A stretch of 64,000 nucleotides of DNA from Unio delphinus (taxonomy: Eukaryota; Mollusca; Bivalvia; Unionida; Unionidae), in contig JAQISU010000094.1 of the NCBI GenBank assembly GCA_029339505.1, positions 8,414,001 to 8,478,000 on the forward strand. The letters run 5' to 3'. The translations under genes and the position numbers were made by a program. Positions 23,590 to 36,998 of this stretch are shown one piece after another (the first letter of the stretch is position 1; the number at the start of each line of letters is the position of its first letter). The notes under the pieces are model-generated. The model did no database searches, was not told the origin of the DNA, and saw only the letters and a program-made list of their open reading frames with translations.

Positions 23590-24610
23590 AGACAAGTGCG
23601 ATATTATCAGCAAGTATCGCGGCGCCACTCACAAACCTGGTTACCTCAAACAGTTCATACGCCCTTGTGAAACAAAGGTGCCAGTTGTGATTCATGACCT
23701 AACATAAAGATGGGCGCTTTACCATGGACAGGCCCGACCACAGGGCAAGGCAAATGAGGTAACCACCTTGAGCTCCGCACCTCCAGGGTCTCCGCACTGC
23801 TGATGGAAATCAACTCCTCAATGCAATGTTTTTGTTTGGGGCCCCGCTCAACGCTTGTAGCCTTGTGCTCTGCACATCCTAGGGCCATTTCTGACCGCGG
23901 AGAACATCGGAACTACTTTAACGGCGAACATGAATGCCATTCCAAGCAATATAGAAAATGTACATGGCATTCTCACTATGAACATTGCAGTTTGATCACA
24001 GTGTCCTGATTATGAACATCAACCTCAAAAAGTTGGTTGAAAACATGCCTAAAGATACCGTTTTCATCACGGCACACAGAACACAGCTTTGATCGTCTGA
24101 CTCAAAAGGTCTTTACCCATACAAATACACGAGCTGATAAGAACGGTTTGAAAAGATCGAACAAAAGAAACCTTTCACAGTCATTGACTCTGAGAAGAAA
24201 TAAAAGACTAGCACTAGATTCCGATGCTAGAAACCGGGGAACCATCAAGATATCTACTTTGATATAATGACGTGGTCCTGCTGACAATCGTACACGAGGT
24301 ATTCTGCGTAACCTCACTAAAATACTAGACTCGAAGTGGCCCATTACTTCAGCTCGCCACGAATGAGCCAGAATGCTTTTCTGAACCACACCGATGCCAT
24401 GCTCTATTTTCTAACATACATGCACGTATTCATCGAGGAAATCCGTAGAGACATTTATATGGTCAGCTACTGCTACACGAAGGCAAACCACACGATATCC
24501 CAGACTACCATGTTGTGAAGACGAAAAACTAGATAACATAACGCCACCCTAGCAATTCATATGACTGGGTCATGATGCAGACCCTACCGCCCGGGGAAGG
24601 CGATTAAATG
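23590..24610 (+). pseudogene. Relic of Polinton/Maverick-type protein-primed DNA polymerase B
   Basis: Plus-strand frame pieces occur in the order known for DNA polymerases of the DNA_pol_B_2 family: SKYRGATHKPGYLKQF then VPVVIHDL (about 23605-23700); MNAIPSNIENVHGILTMNI (23930); MNINLKKLVENMPKD (24014); KGLYPYKYTS with ERFEKIEQKKPFTVIDS (24107-24190); YFSSPRMSQNAF and IRRDIYMVSYCYTKANH (24340-24490); and a decayed motif-A-like YDWVMMQTLP (about 24560). Many stops and frame changes break it, so it is long dead. The polymerase replicated a self-synthesising transposon or virus. No integrase was found nearby. It is not obviously part of the virus-like cluster at 57-64 kb. Confidence 0.72.
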
Positions 24611-25603
24611 GATGGAATCTCCCGTCTTCGATTCCATCGCGGATATGCACTAAATTGATGCATCTTTGATGTTGGACCCCGGGTGGTAAAGTGGTCTAAG
24701 GTGTTCGCCCACATTCACTGTGGAGGAACTGGTAAGGTATGGTTGACTCTGGCAGTTATTAAGCATTGGGTCTCAACGACCTAAACGTTTAGTCAAAGCA
24801 AGTGAGCTTAAAGTTAGTGTACCGAAACTATTATCTGCTCATTAGACTTATCATGACCTCTAAAACACAGAATATATCGTTTTCTTTAGTACCCAAAGTG
24901 CACAAAGGGTGGTAAAGGTGTTTACTCTAGAATAAAAGTTGTTCTGAAAAGAAGAAAACAAAACACTTTATCTGAGCCACAATGACCACAAACTTTGATG
25001 ACTGCACACAGTGAATAACTTAAACTATTTTTGCATAAACCATTATTTATTATCAGTCATTAACCTTGACCACTGACCTTCGAGCCCCAGATTGTTTCTT
25101 CTCCCCAAATGCAACCTGTACACAACATTTCATCCAGTTCTGAGATGCAATAGTAATATTTCTGTTCAGAAATAATTTTCCTTCTTGCAGTAACAAAAAC
25201 CTCGACCTTTGACCATTTCACCACCAAGTGTCAACCAGTACAAACCATATGCAATGTTTGGTGCATGTCTCTGATGTAAAACTCCCGTTATTGCGCAGAA
25301 CCACAGTGACCATGATCTCTGAACTTTTGAATCTGAGACTAGGAGACTTCTTCCATGGCGAAAGTGCAAGCAATCCACGAAGCTGGACGAAGATAAGAGT
25401 TGTAGAGGATATTCGGTGGAAAAGATAAAGTCAATGGAGAAATGAACCAGGTCATATCAATAACATGCTCTACCAAAAGGTGGGCGTATCAAAAGAAAAG
25501 TGATTTTACAATTTTTTTAGTAGCGAACATCAGAGTATAACATGCATGTGAATGAGGATGGTTCTTCTCTTGAGACGAGGGGTGTCTCCCATCCCAACTT
25601 TCA

Positions 25604-25605
<2 letters not shown>
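24611..25605. other. Intergenic, nothing firm
   Basis: GGTAAAGTGGTCTAAGGTGT at 24686 resembles a SINE A box but no B box follows. The rest is AT-rich and unremarkable. Confidence 0.35.

Positions 25606-25681
<76 letters not shown>
25606..25681. repeat. TA microsatellite
   Basis: About 38 uninterrupted TA units. Confidence 0.95.
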
Positions 25682-25683
<2 letters not shown>

Positions 25684-27249
25684 CTGACTACCAGTTTCCT
25701 AACTTTTAATAGATCATGCTGGGCGTGCAATGTCATTTGTTATAGACTGTAAACCATACCAAAAGACTCGACACTAAGTACCACTGCAGTTCTCAAGTCA
25801 TGTGAATACCCAATGCAATGAAACATTTTTTTCATGTACATAAATATTCAGTTAAAATATTTTAGTGTTTATTTATGTGAACGCCTGTTCAACACTGATA
25901 ATTACATGATGAGAAATCGTTTTAAGTGCCTTCATTCAGTTTAACACATAGCTTGCTTTTGGAGATAATTCATAAGGCATGGAGAATGATATCATTGTTT
26001 TCATCTTCCACGCTAGTGATACTCATTTTTCCAGGTTTTATTGTTATCATTAAAGGAATGTGTCGTTTGTTGCTATTTATCGTACAACGACTACAATTCA
26101 AACAAAGAACCGTCATCTGTTTACTTTAGAACAACCATTTACAACCTTTCTTTAAGAATTAATTCCTTTGTGTCATCGGTGAAGAAAGCCTTTGGCTATG
26201 ATCTCTAAATACTGGTTGTAATCGAGTTAATTATGACTCTTGATTTAATTCATTGATACGAATATGTTCCATCCTTACACAAAGCCCGAGTCTGATATCT
26301 TTTTTTGTTGGCAGAAGGGATGATCTAGACAGGTTTGTGCAATGAACCAGTTTCCAAGGTCGAAACTCAATACTATTCAATCAGGAAAAACTCCGACAAT
26401 GACAGCAACATTATTGATGGTGATAGCTATTAGAAACATTCAGGCTAACTCTCGAGGAAATCTAGATCTAGTAACAGTACTTCATCTCCTAAGTGTTAAA
26501 ATCAACAGGAATGATGACTGCCACGAATATAATTCAAGCAAGGATCTCCTAAAAATGCTACAAATACCTATTGATTTATATAAATGGAGAATATGAACGG
26601 CATCAAGATACGGTCAAAGGACTGTGATGATGAAATGTGCATATTTTAATATAAAAAAAATGGAATTAGTTCCATACTCGCAATTTTTGCTAAAAAAATT
26701 GGGGATCTAAATTCCTGACCAAAATGTTTCATATCTCCTGACCTTTCCTTGTTTGATCTCGCGGTAATGTAACATATATGGAATAATTTTGACCGAAATC
26801 AGAACAGTACACACGATAACCCTGTAAAAGAAGCCAATCCCGAATGCAACCTATTACTTGCAAATAGTTCCCAGAAAATATTATTGATAAAAAGTCAACA
26901 GTTTTCAGTTGTGTGGCAGAGATCAATGCTACAATAATTAGCAGTTAGTAGTGTCCTTACTGTCACAGTCTGGTTATTTGGCCATCCTAGGACTAGTTTA
27001 TCTGTTGTATAGATAAAAAGTAAAACATCAAAATATTCAAGTGAGCTTCATATCGCTGTCTCAATAATAAAATATTAAAGCAGATGACCAAGATATTCAT
27101 TAGGTGGTGGAAGGGGATATCATCTCCGGTCCCCTAAGGTATGCGAGACAGCTGCATGACAAGTAGCGGCAACATATGGGGAAATAAATTTCCGTACCAC
27201 AATAACAGCGGAAGTCGTGAAGCAGTGTCCAAACAGATCAAGTTGAGTA
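25682..27249. other. Intergenic, nothing recognised
   Basis: Several short open frames occur by chance. None has a recognisable motif or a codon pattern I would defend. Confidence 0.4.
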
Positions 27250-28578
27250 TGTAACAGAATTGTTACCGAGTGGATGGTGGATTAAATGAACAACACAAAC
27301 ACAATATGTGAAAGATAATGTAAATTTATGAAATAAATTATTAATGAAAAATAATGATGTATCAACACAATAACTCATGCATTCAACCCACAATCACATT
27401 CCATAACCATTCACAATTCAAAAATAAATTAAATATTGATACAAAATAAACACAGATCCAAGGAATCTCCTGGACTATACACAGATCCAAGAAACCTTTA
27501 CAAAAGTTATATTAACGCAAGTATAAATTGCGATAACAAATACAAACATCAAATTATACTATCGCACGTATGGATTGCGACAACTAGCACAAACATATAC
27601 ATGTATTTAATCAAGCTGCTAACTTTTATTGAGATTCATGTAATCCCTTGAAATACTACTGTGATTCAAAGTAACTATGTGTAAAAATAACAATGTATTC
27701 AATCGTACTACAATTGCAACACACACATGTGTCTCGACCTTGTATAACCGTACGATTGACCAACTGTTGAATCGCCGCCCAGCTTCTCCGAATACCTAGG
27801 GTTGACTCAATACTTTTATCGGTCACTTGCCCTTCACGGATCCACCACAGTTATACGTACAGACAGCATACAACATCTACTAGAACCATCGGTCCCAAAT
27901 ACCTAGATGCTACCCCGGACGTTTACACCTCTAGACAGCTCCGACACTCGGACATTAAGACTTCTAGATTTCCCGATATTTACACATCACGACAGATGTA
28001 TACGGACAGACAGTCCAACAGACAGACAGTCAGATACGTCAATTTGATTGCACAATTAAACAGCATAATCACGGCACAATCAATTACATTCATCTACAAT
28101 TCAGAGACATTCAGAGACGTTCAGCAACAATTCAGAGATGTTCCGCTACAAATCAGAGACGTTCCGCTACAAATCAGCTACAATAAAGAAACCAAACTAA
28201 TAATAGTTGTTTTTAAAACAATCTAAAACTTAGATTACGCTATTGCATTTAAAGTCTAATAGTGACTAGTAATTCCAAATATTCCACGTTTTAAATCTGC
28301 ATTGTAATAAAGACATCATTACATGAAATGATAAACTGAATAAAATTCACAAAAAAACGAAATATAAATTTAACACTCACCCCTTTGGCTGGAGAAACAA
28401 TGAAGAGCTATCTCTCCTGTGATAAGATACTTCTGGACCCGTAATCTTATCAGAATTATTCTGTCTTATATATCCTCAAATAGGTGAGCAGAATTCACGG
28501 CAAAAATCCCGTGCACCCCGTGATTCTAATGTTCCTGACTTCAAGTGATTCGTAGTCAGGCACATGCAAATCGTTACA
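27250..28578. mobile_element. Possible LTR-like or inverted-end repeat
   Basis: The interval begins TGTAACAGAATTG and ends ATCGTTACA, giving a short inverted TGTAAC/GTTACA end pair with the TG...CA form of an LTR. No matching target duplication flanks it and no protein is encoded. It holds short direct repeats (CACAGATCCAAG twice; CAGAGACGTTC/AATCAGAGACGTTCCGCT). The call rests only on the end motif. Confidence 0.25.
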
Positions 28579-30470
28579 CGTCGCTTACCTTAAAAAAAAA
28601 AAAAACACTTATTCACCCCAGGTAACGCATGTACGACGAAACAAAAAAAAAATGGTGAAATTAGCTTGTAATTCAAGAAGAAATAAATTCAATTTTCGCC
28701 TAATTCTGTGACAGAGTATGTGTACTCTGCTATCTATCCCATGGCATGGATAATAATAGTTAAAGAAGTTTTGCTCATATGCAATGTTTGTGGCGACTGT
28801 CGTAACTTCATGAGTCAAGATGCTAAACAAATTCATTGGTGTGGGGTTACTTCCGATGTGCAGAGCAGATTGCCTGAATAAGCCAGGACGAAAGTGTCTG
28901 TGTTGATATATCGTCCATCCTCTCTTTCAGGACAAGAAAAGGCGTGATCTTACTCGACGCAACGACTAGGTCTTCCTTGAGTACTCCTTCCGCGTTCGCA
29001 CTGTGTCCCGTAGATGACCTTGTAATTAAGTGTCCGTAGTAGACAGGAATTATTACCAAACCCCAATTACCCATGAAAGATAGCTTGTTCTACCGACCCA
29101 CCTAGTGGAAAATGCGTGTAGATGAGTCCAGCAATAAGACAATGCAAGTACAGCAATATATTCTCTGATTCTACCTGCCATTCGCCAATCCAATGAGGAG
29201 GCAGGACGTGTATGAAAAGTGATTTAACGAAGCTCATGAAAGCAGTTTAAATGGTGTTTAGCCAGGTAAATATCCATTATACATTCCACTGGGCACTGGT
29301 AGGTCTTCATTGTGATTGGTGTTATATTTTTTTTTATTTTAAAGCGCCATAATCAGTTAGCTTTTGAGTTATGGATGCATATATGGGCATAAATAGTTCT
29401 TTTGAGAACCGCTGAGAATATATGCCACTGCTTTCGAACTCCTTTAAAGTAGTTCGGCCATCTTGCGGGACTCTCCGCCACTCTAACTGTTTGTTCCTAA
29501 GGGCCTATCGGAATAAGATCTAGACGTGAAGATTCATTAACAATGGGCTGGAATGAAACACCTGCCGTCTTGGTTGTTTAAAACAGACGAGGGGATATCT
29601 TGATTCCTGGCGATCTGTTTGCTAGATCTGTATACATTTGGCTCCTCCAATATATAGAAAGAGCATAGATTATTCAGGTCTTTAAAATCCGGACTGGATA
29701 GACAAAGATTGTGATTATCGCATTCCACCTTGCTACGATTAGGTACATTATAGGTCGATCCCATCGGCCATCTTTTGAGCTAAAATCGAGTGAGGAAGAG
29801 ACAATTATGTTTGTATTACATCGTTTTTGCGGGACAAGAAGTCAGTCAATACATTTAGGAGCTCAGGATATGTCGGACGCGGATTTATCACTGAATGAAA
29901 ATCCTGAGGACATGGGTTCATCTTGCCGTTTGAGATATGTCATCACAGTGGTGTTGGACAGAATAAGAACTCCATTCCCATGTAAGTTCTTGAGCCACCA
30001 ATGAAAAGCTTTCAAAACGGTTTTATTCTCGGAAAAGATACATATATAATGATCCTAATAGTGCCACACTACTCCTTCCAGTCTCCTGTGTTCGCATCCG
30101 TAAAAATCGTGATTGCTCAACGTTGCACTTGTAGAGGCATCCCCGATACAAGTCCATGTAAGGTTTTCCTACCTTCCAGCTGCAACGTCATATTGTGCAA
30201 ATTGAGAAAATTGGTCCAAAGGTCAACGATTCGGATTCCATCTGGATAACATAATGGTTGTAATTGGAGTCCAAGAATACGACCTTTAATTAAGACGTCC
30301 TCAAGGAATCTACCATTGTACTAAATCAATTCTCGTTTCAAGAGATGTGTTGTATTCTGTTTACTTGAATGTTGACTTCATATTTGACCAAAATCTTGAA
30401 AGTTTAAGAGGTCGAAGACCTTGTTGCCAAGAATAGTCAGAATGAGGATTGTTGTTGTTCTTCTTCTTCT
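28579..30470. other. Intergenic, coding-like fragment near 29537-29764
   Basis: On the minus strand a stop-free stretch reads SSPDFKDLNNLCSFYILEEP and DIPSSVLNNQDGRCF. It looks coding in composition but I recognise no family. It may be part of an old element. The rest shows nothing. Confidence 0.25.
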
Positions 30471-30605
30471 AGGAATAAGTGTCAGTTTTCAGCACAAGAT
30501 AGGCTATACATGTCGGCCAATATACATTGTGGAGGAAGAAACCAGGAAAAGCCCGAAAAGAACCACCAAAACACGAGAAGCTACTAGCAAGCTTTCGCAC
30601 GCACC
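30471..30605 (-). mobile_element. SINE family A, old truncated copy
   Basis: In reverse complement it contains GAAAGCTTGCTAGTAGCTTC, TTGGTGGTTCTTTTCGGGC and TTCTTCCTCCACAATG, the central domain of the full-length copy at 6331. The head and tail are lost. Confidence 0.75.
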
Positions 30606-32950
30606 CATGTCAGAATGAGGATGGTAACGAGTGATATCGTGTCTTGCTGAAATATAATTAGCTTGCTATTTTGGAGGCGAATCACAGGACTTCTGGAACC
30701 CGTGTGAGTGGGGAGAAGAAATTACACCTTTTCCAAATCTATCTTGATTGCATTGTTTCCTCAATAAACCTAGAACACGTTGGTGCATTCCATCGTGAAC
30801 CTAAGAGCGTAAATATAATGACAGAATGCATTTAAGCTGATGACTAAGCGACAAATGCTGCGTTGTTAGCTGCAGAACTCGCGGAAAGGAGAAATTACGC
30901 TGGTCGTGATACAGAGTCCCTCGAAAACTACATGACGGATCCATAAATGTCGCCCTGGGCAAATCTACACCATTCGGCAACAAAAGATCGGAGCATTCCC
31001 TCTTTTGTGATCTGAGATCAGAAGGGGAGATGCATGTATGTCATTTGAAATAAGATGGCCTCGTCAAAACGCTGAAGAAATCGATCGACCTCCCATGGCA
31101 TCTTTCCATATTAGTTCGGAAGAACTAAGGTTTTCTACGGTTTTAAATTCGGTAAGACGTGTGCTCTTAATACGTCGACCCTTGCGACCTTTTGCTGGTT
31201 GATTTGCATATTCTTCAACCGTAGCTGAGACTGAGAGATAGAAGCAATTTATCATTGGTGGTTTACAGCAAATTTCATCAACCTGATCTAAAGCCGACGG
31301 GGGGGGGGGGGGGGGGGGGAAATACCGGTGATATATCCCTAGGGCATGGGCTCTTAACAACACTAATTAATTTTTAATTTTTTGTTTGAACAAGAACTAG
31401 ATGATCCATGGGTATTTCTTACCCCATGGCCCATGATCGCTCTCTATGGCCCTGAACTGATCATTAAAGATATTTGATGATTACGGTTGTGGGCGTAACT
31501 TGGCTTATGATGATCTTTACGACATAAAAAATTGCATCTCGATCCAGCTCTTCTAAGGTTATAGCTGCTGTTAGGGCCAGGTCCATATTATTTTGGACCT
31601 CGTTTCAAAGTAGGGAATTTGTAGTAATTACATATAAAAATGGAAACTATGAGCAAACCATGTAAAGAAAACTTACCTGTATGTATCCAATCATGGTGGG
31701 AGGTATATAATTATATTTTTAAAAAGTTTTAAAGACACAAAACATGCAAATAAAAAAGGACCGAAGTGTCTTTATTGATACCTACGAATCAGACACTAAA
31801 AATCTCATTTTGAGACATTGTTACCTGTAAGAATATTTGAGTTTTCTATATCATGTTTCAGACCTGCACTCATTAATATGGTTATAGCAATGTGAGCGGA
31901 CACTGTCATGACCTGATCAAGCATGTACCAACGGTGCTTTGTTTGTGAAGACAACAAAGTGATAACACTGAAAAATTAGAAACTTTCTTGTCGACGAAAG
32001 AAAGAACAGAAAAGTAGGAAATGTATAGATAAAGTATACTTCCCTTCAAAGATTAAATTCTTCAAGTTTGTTTTAATGTAGAAAACTTCCAAAATTCATA
32101 CTTGTGAGGCATCTATCTGTAGAGAGCATGCTACTTGGTTAATGAGATTTTTATAGATGTAGCCGCCCACTTTGGGGCATTTGTACATCTTTTATAGCCA
32201 CCCTGACGGTGGCCATTTTAGGTCCTTTGGGGGGGGGGGGGGGTCGCTACTCCCCCCCCCCCTCAGGATTTACAGTGCTTAATCGCACTATAGTTTAAAT
32301 AGGGCGTTCTCCCGAATTACTAAAAAGTAACTATCGGGAGAAATGAAGGCCCTTTGGGGTGGGTAGGAATAGTACCTACACACACCCACCCCTATCATCC
32401 AATCGAGCTGTAAGTAAGGTAGCGAGGGGAAATGTTTCCTCATTTCGCTAGTAATTTGGTGAGCGGATACGGCAAAGGTGGAAAGGGTCCAGGTCCAGGA
32501 GGCGCGGGCGACACAGCAGCACACACAGGCCACGCAAAGAGACAGACAGCAAGGCGACGAACGCAGCATACACCTGAAACGAAAGAGCCCTACTTATTTC
32601 AAATTTAGTCCAGTTTTACTAATGGACAAACCTAACATCCAATAATGTGTTAGCCACCTGTGCAATTACTCAAATATAAGAGTTGAAGAATTGTTATTTA
32701 ACATCCTATTGTTCTAAAAATCTAGTACATAAGTGTACATAATTTATGTCCCTAACAAATTTAGAAAATTAAAATGTCTAAACGACATATAGTAGTGTAG
32801 TCAATGGTAGCTTGTTTTTAGTTGTGAATTTTGCTGGAGGTACCAAAAATAGTCATATCAGCTTTTCAGGGCCACGGATAGTTGTTCAAAGAGGGGTACT
32901 CTTAACCAACTGAGTCCCCTATTAAATGGCAGTGATTGAAAAGCCCTGAA
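30606..32950. other. Intergenic with homopolymer G/C runs
   Basis: A 21-base G run lies at 31299-31319. A 15-base G run at 32229-32243 and an 11-base C run at 32252-32262 are separated by TCGCTACT. The surroundings include unrecognised GC-richer fragments (32150-32570). No gene supported. Confidence 0.4.
32229..32262. repeat. G15/C11 snap-back hairpin or quadruplex-prone tract
   Basis: Fifteen Gs, an 8-base loop TCGCTACT and eleven Cs could fold as a GC hairpin of up to 11 pairs, or form a G-quadruplex. Homopolymer lengths are prone to assembly error. Confidence 0.7.
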
Positions 32951-32958
32951 AAGGGCCG

Positions 32959-33340
32959 TTATTCCCCAGGGAAGGCGCCCTGGTTGTACTCAATGTCCGA
33001 CAGAGTACTAGCTGTCCTGGATTCCGCACGCCATGATTTCGGAAAGTCTAGTCCATGATGGTCAGCGAGGTAGGCAGCAGCTTCAAACAGCTGGGACATT
33101 GGTCGACTGTTGTATACATCAGTGTATCGGTTTGACAACAGTAATACCGCAAACTCCATTTGACCACGTCTTGGTTTGTCAAGCCCCAAAGCACGGTATC
33201 CGAGATGTTGGACTGCAGAAACAAAGTTATGTGCATGTTTTCCATTTGTTTCCAGTCTACGCATGTCAATGTCCCGGTATAGTGACCCTAGTAATTCTTT
33301 TCGGGTTTTCTTTGGCTACTTGGCACGAGCTGATGATTTT
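32959..33340 (-). pseudogene. Unidentified coding fragment, probably element-derived
   Basis: A minus-strand frame reads KELLGSLYRDIDMRRLETNG, then SAVQHLGYRALGLDKPRRGQ, then DVYNSRPMSQLFEAAAYLAD and ends AFPGE. It is open for about 125 codons including sequence before its first Met, and a TAG precedes it. Composition is coding-like. I do not recognise the family; no splice sites are obvious. Confidence 0.35.
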
Positions 33341-33399
33341 ATAGGATTTGTTGCCAGTACTGGTATCAAGGGGATATCACTCTAACTGCCACATAGGTG

Positions 33400-36190
33400 G
33401 GCAGATAACATTTAGCATATTAGCTAGATTGTTCTTTATCTGGGAAGGCTGGATTCGCAAGGTAGTAATTCTCCTAAGGTATTATGATTGGGTAACATAA
33501 TTGGAGGAGAAACAACTGTTTCAAGTTTTAACTATATCTTGTATCTTCCATATCTGACAGCAGATCAGTATCTTTTGTTCAATTCTTAATGGCTTTTATG
33601 AAGAAAATGATTTTTGTCAAAGTCAATTTTGAGAGAAAAAAATGTTTGTCATCAAAAACGGTGTAGCAGAGATATGGATATAATTAAAATTATTTTTTTT
33701 TTCAAAAGCGCAAGCTACCGCATACGATTTTATAACGATAAATATACATGACCCCAAATCACTATATCGAGTCGGTCTTGATGAAATCTTTGGATAGCAG
33801 CAGAGAGGGTGTGACCTTGCTTAAGTGTCAACGGATAAACATCGCGCGCATAATAAAACAAAACGACAAAAAACATGGGTTTTTGATATCTACTCGGAAA
33901 AAACACGGCGATCTTAAACACCGTTTTGACAAAACTAAATCCATTAGAGGTTGGTGGTCCAGAACTTGATTTTTCCTATAAATACCCATGGTCACACAAT
34001 TACAATGTTTAATGAAAAAATATTTGAATGAAAAATAAATTATGAATAATATGTGCGTGTATACGATCCAAATATCGGATCAATTAATATAAAACGCACG
34101 GATTTAAATAATGAAAATACAAATAAATGATATTACACGGTACAAAGACAAGGGTTAAATGATTTACAGTGATTTAACCACAAAAAAAATGATATAAACA
34201 AAAGGGATATATACAAAATTATCTTTCCAGTCCCAAAACAGACTGGGTTTTACGAACCCCAAAAAGTAGCCCACGGCCAAAAGATTATATGTATGGAGTT
34301 TTACACTCCATCACCAATACACTCAGCTACCAGTCACGCTGACCAAACAAGGCATCAGTATTCCAGGTTGTTCAACCAAGTTATCAGCGCCCACCAATAG
34401 AGGCCAGCAACGCCTGATAGCTTGCTACTAGACCTGCAACTCTATTCACCTCTACGGCTGCTCTGGTTCTGCTTTACAGCCGATATCAGTACTAAACACC
34501 TCTTAAAAATGCAGCTTTGTATTGCCAATATAAATCTCTTGCTAAGTCACAAGAATAGAAAATATCTGCCCTATACCACGTAGCCCGAAACTACATAGAA
34601 AATTTACAAAGAAAACGTGGTAGTACAATAGTTATAACTTATACACAAGAAATTAATAACTCACATACCTCTACAGCTGAAGATGTGCAAGTCCTTAGAA
34701 TAGACCATTAATAGATAAAAGGATTTATATAATTCCGTGACAGCATTCTGCTTCTTTTGCTGGAAGAATGATTAACTTTGTTTCCGCATCTCATGCATCC
34801 TTTCCTGTTGACCTTATTCTGTTGAACTTTTGGGAATTTATGTTTCTGCTTCTCATATTTCAGTGAAGACGATTTTTTGTATCCATATCAGTCGTTCGTT
34901 CTCCGGTTTTAATGGTACATCGGCAAAATCACAAATGAGGGGATAACTGATTAGTGTCATTTCAATCCCTGCAACAGTTGGGACGAATTCATTTGAACTT
35001 TGAGATATATTGTAAGCAGTGATAACTGATATTTGGATTAAAGGTGCTTATTTGATGTGAGCGGATATTTTTTTTTTTGGGAGCACCAGACAGATGCCCC
35101 TCCCCCTATTTAAAAAAAACTAGAAAAAGTGTGTTATGTGTGAGTGTATTCCCCCTGATGTGTTGTTGGATGTAATATAATATAATGTTTTCTTTACTTT
35201 TAAACCTAACCTTAATTTTTTCCCATCGGGATTATATATAAATAGGAGGTATTTGGTCTCTAGTGTTTTCTGTGAGACGGTTTCCTCAAGTTGTTTTTTT
35301 TTAAATCCCATCTTGGGTTTCCTTTATCTTTTTTTCCTTAAATTAACCCTGGCTAGGGGTTTTCTACATCCTGTGTATGCTATTTGTGATGTGCTATATG
35401 TATGTTGCTATATGTATACTTATATATACAATATATTTGTTAGGATAACCATTATTAGTTCATCGACCCAGAAAACCGGTCTTCACTTGTTGTGCTTTTT
35501 ATGAAACACTTCCGTTTAAATAGTTTTATATAGCTTTTGAATTTTGTACAATCATGGTGTATTCTATTTTAAATTTAACATGGGTTAGACACCCATCCTT
35601 AATGTATTAAAGATTGTGTTTCCGTTCCATGACTTGAATATTTCCTTATTTATTCATTAGGTCTACTTTGGTCGAGTCGGGATCGGTACATTTTTTAAAT
35701 TTTATTTGTACTTCACCCGTCTCGATCATTCTTTCGTCCTCTTTTTATTTATTTATTTATTTATTTAATACTTATTCCATGCTCGAAAATTTGTTATTTA
35801 TACTCCATCTAAACAGGTTTTCTGTATAGTTCATGTGAAGCTCTACAGAGTAAACATATTTATCTTATTTAAGTCATAAGTGACTTTAATATTGTAGCAT
35901 GCTTTATGGATGCCATGTTTTCTTGACTTACTTGCTATCTATCTAATGCGTGAGCTGTGTTGTTGTGTATATTTCCTCTAGGTTAGTTTATTTCCTAGCT
36001 CCTCCACGTGTCTGCCCACTTCGCGTGGCGCCATATGATTTAGCCCCCTGTTCTCCTTACAAGTACTTCTCCTTCTGATGTCCCTGTATCCCTCCTTATT
36101 CCCCTATTTTTATTATTGGCCCGCATGCTATCATATTCCAAACTATAAAGTTTGTTATTTCATATAGTTCAGCTTTGGTAAATTTCCCAT
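33400..36190. other. Intergenic repeats of unknown class
   Basis: 34020-34750 is AT-rich, then moderately GC-rich without open frames, and looks like a non-coding repeat such as an LTR, without provable ends. 35100-36190 may be the 3' untranslated part of the LINE relic that follows on the minus strand. Nothing else is supported. Confidence 0.3.
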
Positions 36191-36712
36191 TTAGATATAG
36201 TAGTTGTTTATCGTTATATGGTTGCTTTTCTTAATTTGTGTGATTATGTCTTCTCTTTCTTGTTTATTTATTCTACATTGAGTTATAGTATGTTTCTTTG
36301 AAAAAGAATAGTTTTTACACAGTGGACATTTAGGCGACACTACGATCATATGCCTTCTCACTGCGTCTTCTCCTGTCAACCACGCATCATGCATGTATTT
36401 GAACAGGATACTTTTCATTTTTAATGACCCTGATCTGACCAAGTTTCCCCAGGCCCTATCCCAGTTAATATTTATGTTTTTTTGTTCTATTTTATTTTTC
36501 TCCTTATATTTTTCCTTTTTATTCTCCTTATTAATCGTATAGGTTAGGTTATCATGAGCATGTTTTGTTAAGACAATTATTACTTGGTTTATACACAAGA
36601 GTATATAGCGAAATATATGAGCCTGGTCAAATCGTGTTGGCGCAATAAATATTTTTTTTAAATAAAAAAATAAAAATGCAAGAAAACCCTCCAAACGACT
36701 ATAGTTTTTCAT
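36191..36712 (-). pseudogene. 3' end of a non-LTR retrotransposon (zf-RVT-like C-terminus)
   Basis: The frame encodes NWDRAWGNLVRSGSLKMKSI, then YMHDAWLTGEDAVRRHMI, then SPKCPLCKN and KKHTITQC. The C-x2-C...H-x4-C knuckle after a Trp-rich helix is the pattern of the zinc-binding region that follows reverse transcriptase in LINE ORF2 proteins. The reverse transcriptase is absent: the fragment stops just upstream of the PTRH2 start region. A 5'-truncated LINE copy is the simplest reading. Confidence 0.6.
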
Positions 36713-36863
36713 ATCACATATAATTAATTTTTATTTACACATACAATATCAATTGGCTCTGTGTATTAACCTTGGTGGCCACACACGCACACACACACAC
36801 ATATTCGCGCACGTCATTTTTGCAACTTTTTAGTAACTTCCCCTGCTAAGCAACGTTAGCAAA

Positions 36864-36998
36864 ATGAAACTTGACCGAGACACAGTGACAACACTTGCCT
36901 TTGGTATTGGAATCGGTGTGGCCATAGGATGGGTCCTGAGGAGCCGAGTAAGGCGGGTATTACGTGTTCCTAATGGTCGTACAGGAGGCACAGAAGAA
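36864..36998 (+). CDS. PTRH2: PTRH2 exon 1 (membrane anchor)
   Basis: ATG in AAAATGAAAC, a reasonable start context. Encodes 45 residues including the single hydrophobic segment and the basic stop-transfer RSRVRRVLR. Donor GAA|GTACGTG, phase 0. No TATA-like promoter element stands out in the 150 bases upstream. Confidence 0.88.

Noticed and set aside
26342..26596. 84-aa plus-strand ORF as a gene
   Set aside because: No motif, no splice support and ordinary chance length for this base composition.
27250..28578. Firm LTR retrotransposon call
   Set aside because: Only a 6-base end pair supports it; no target duplication and no second LTR or coding region.
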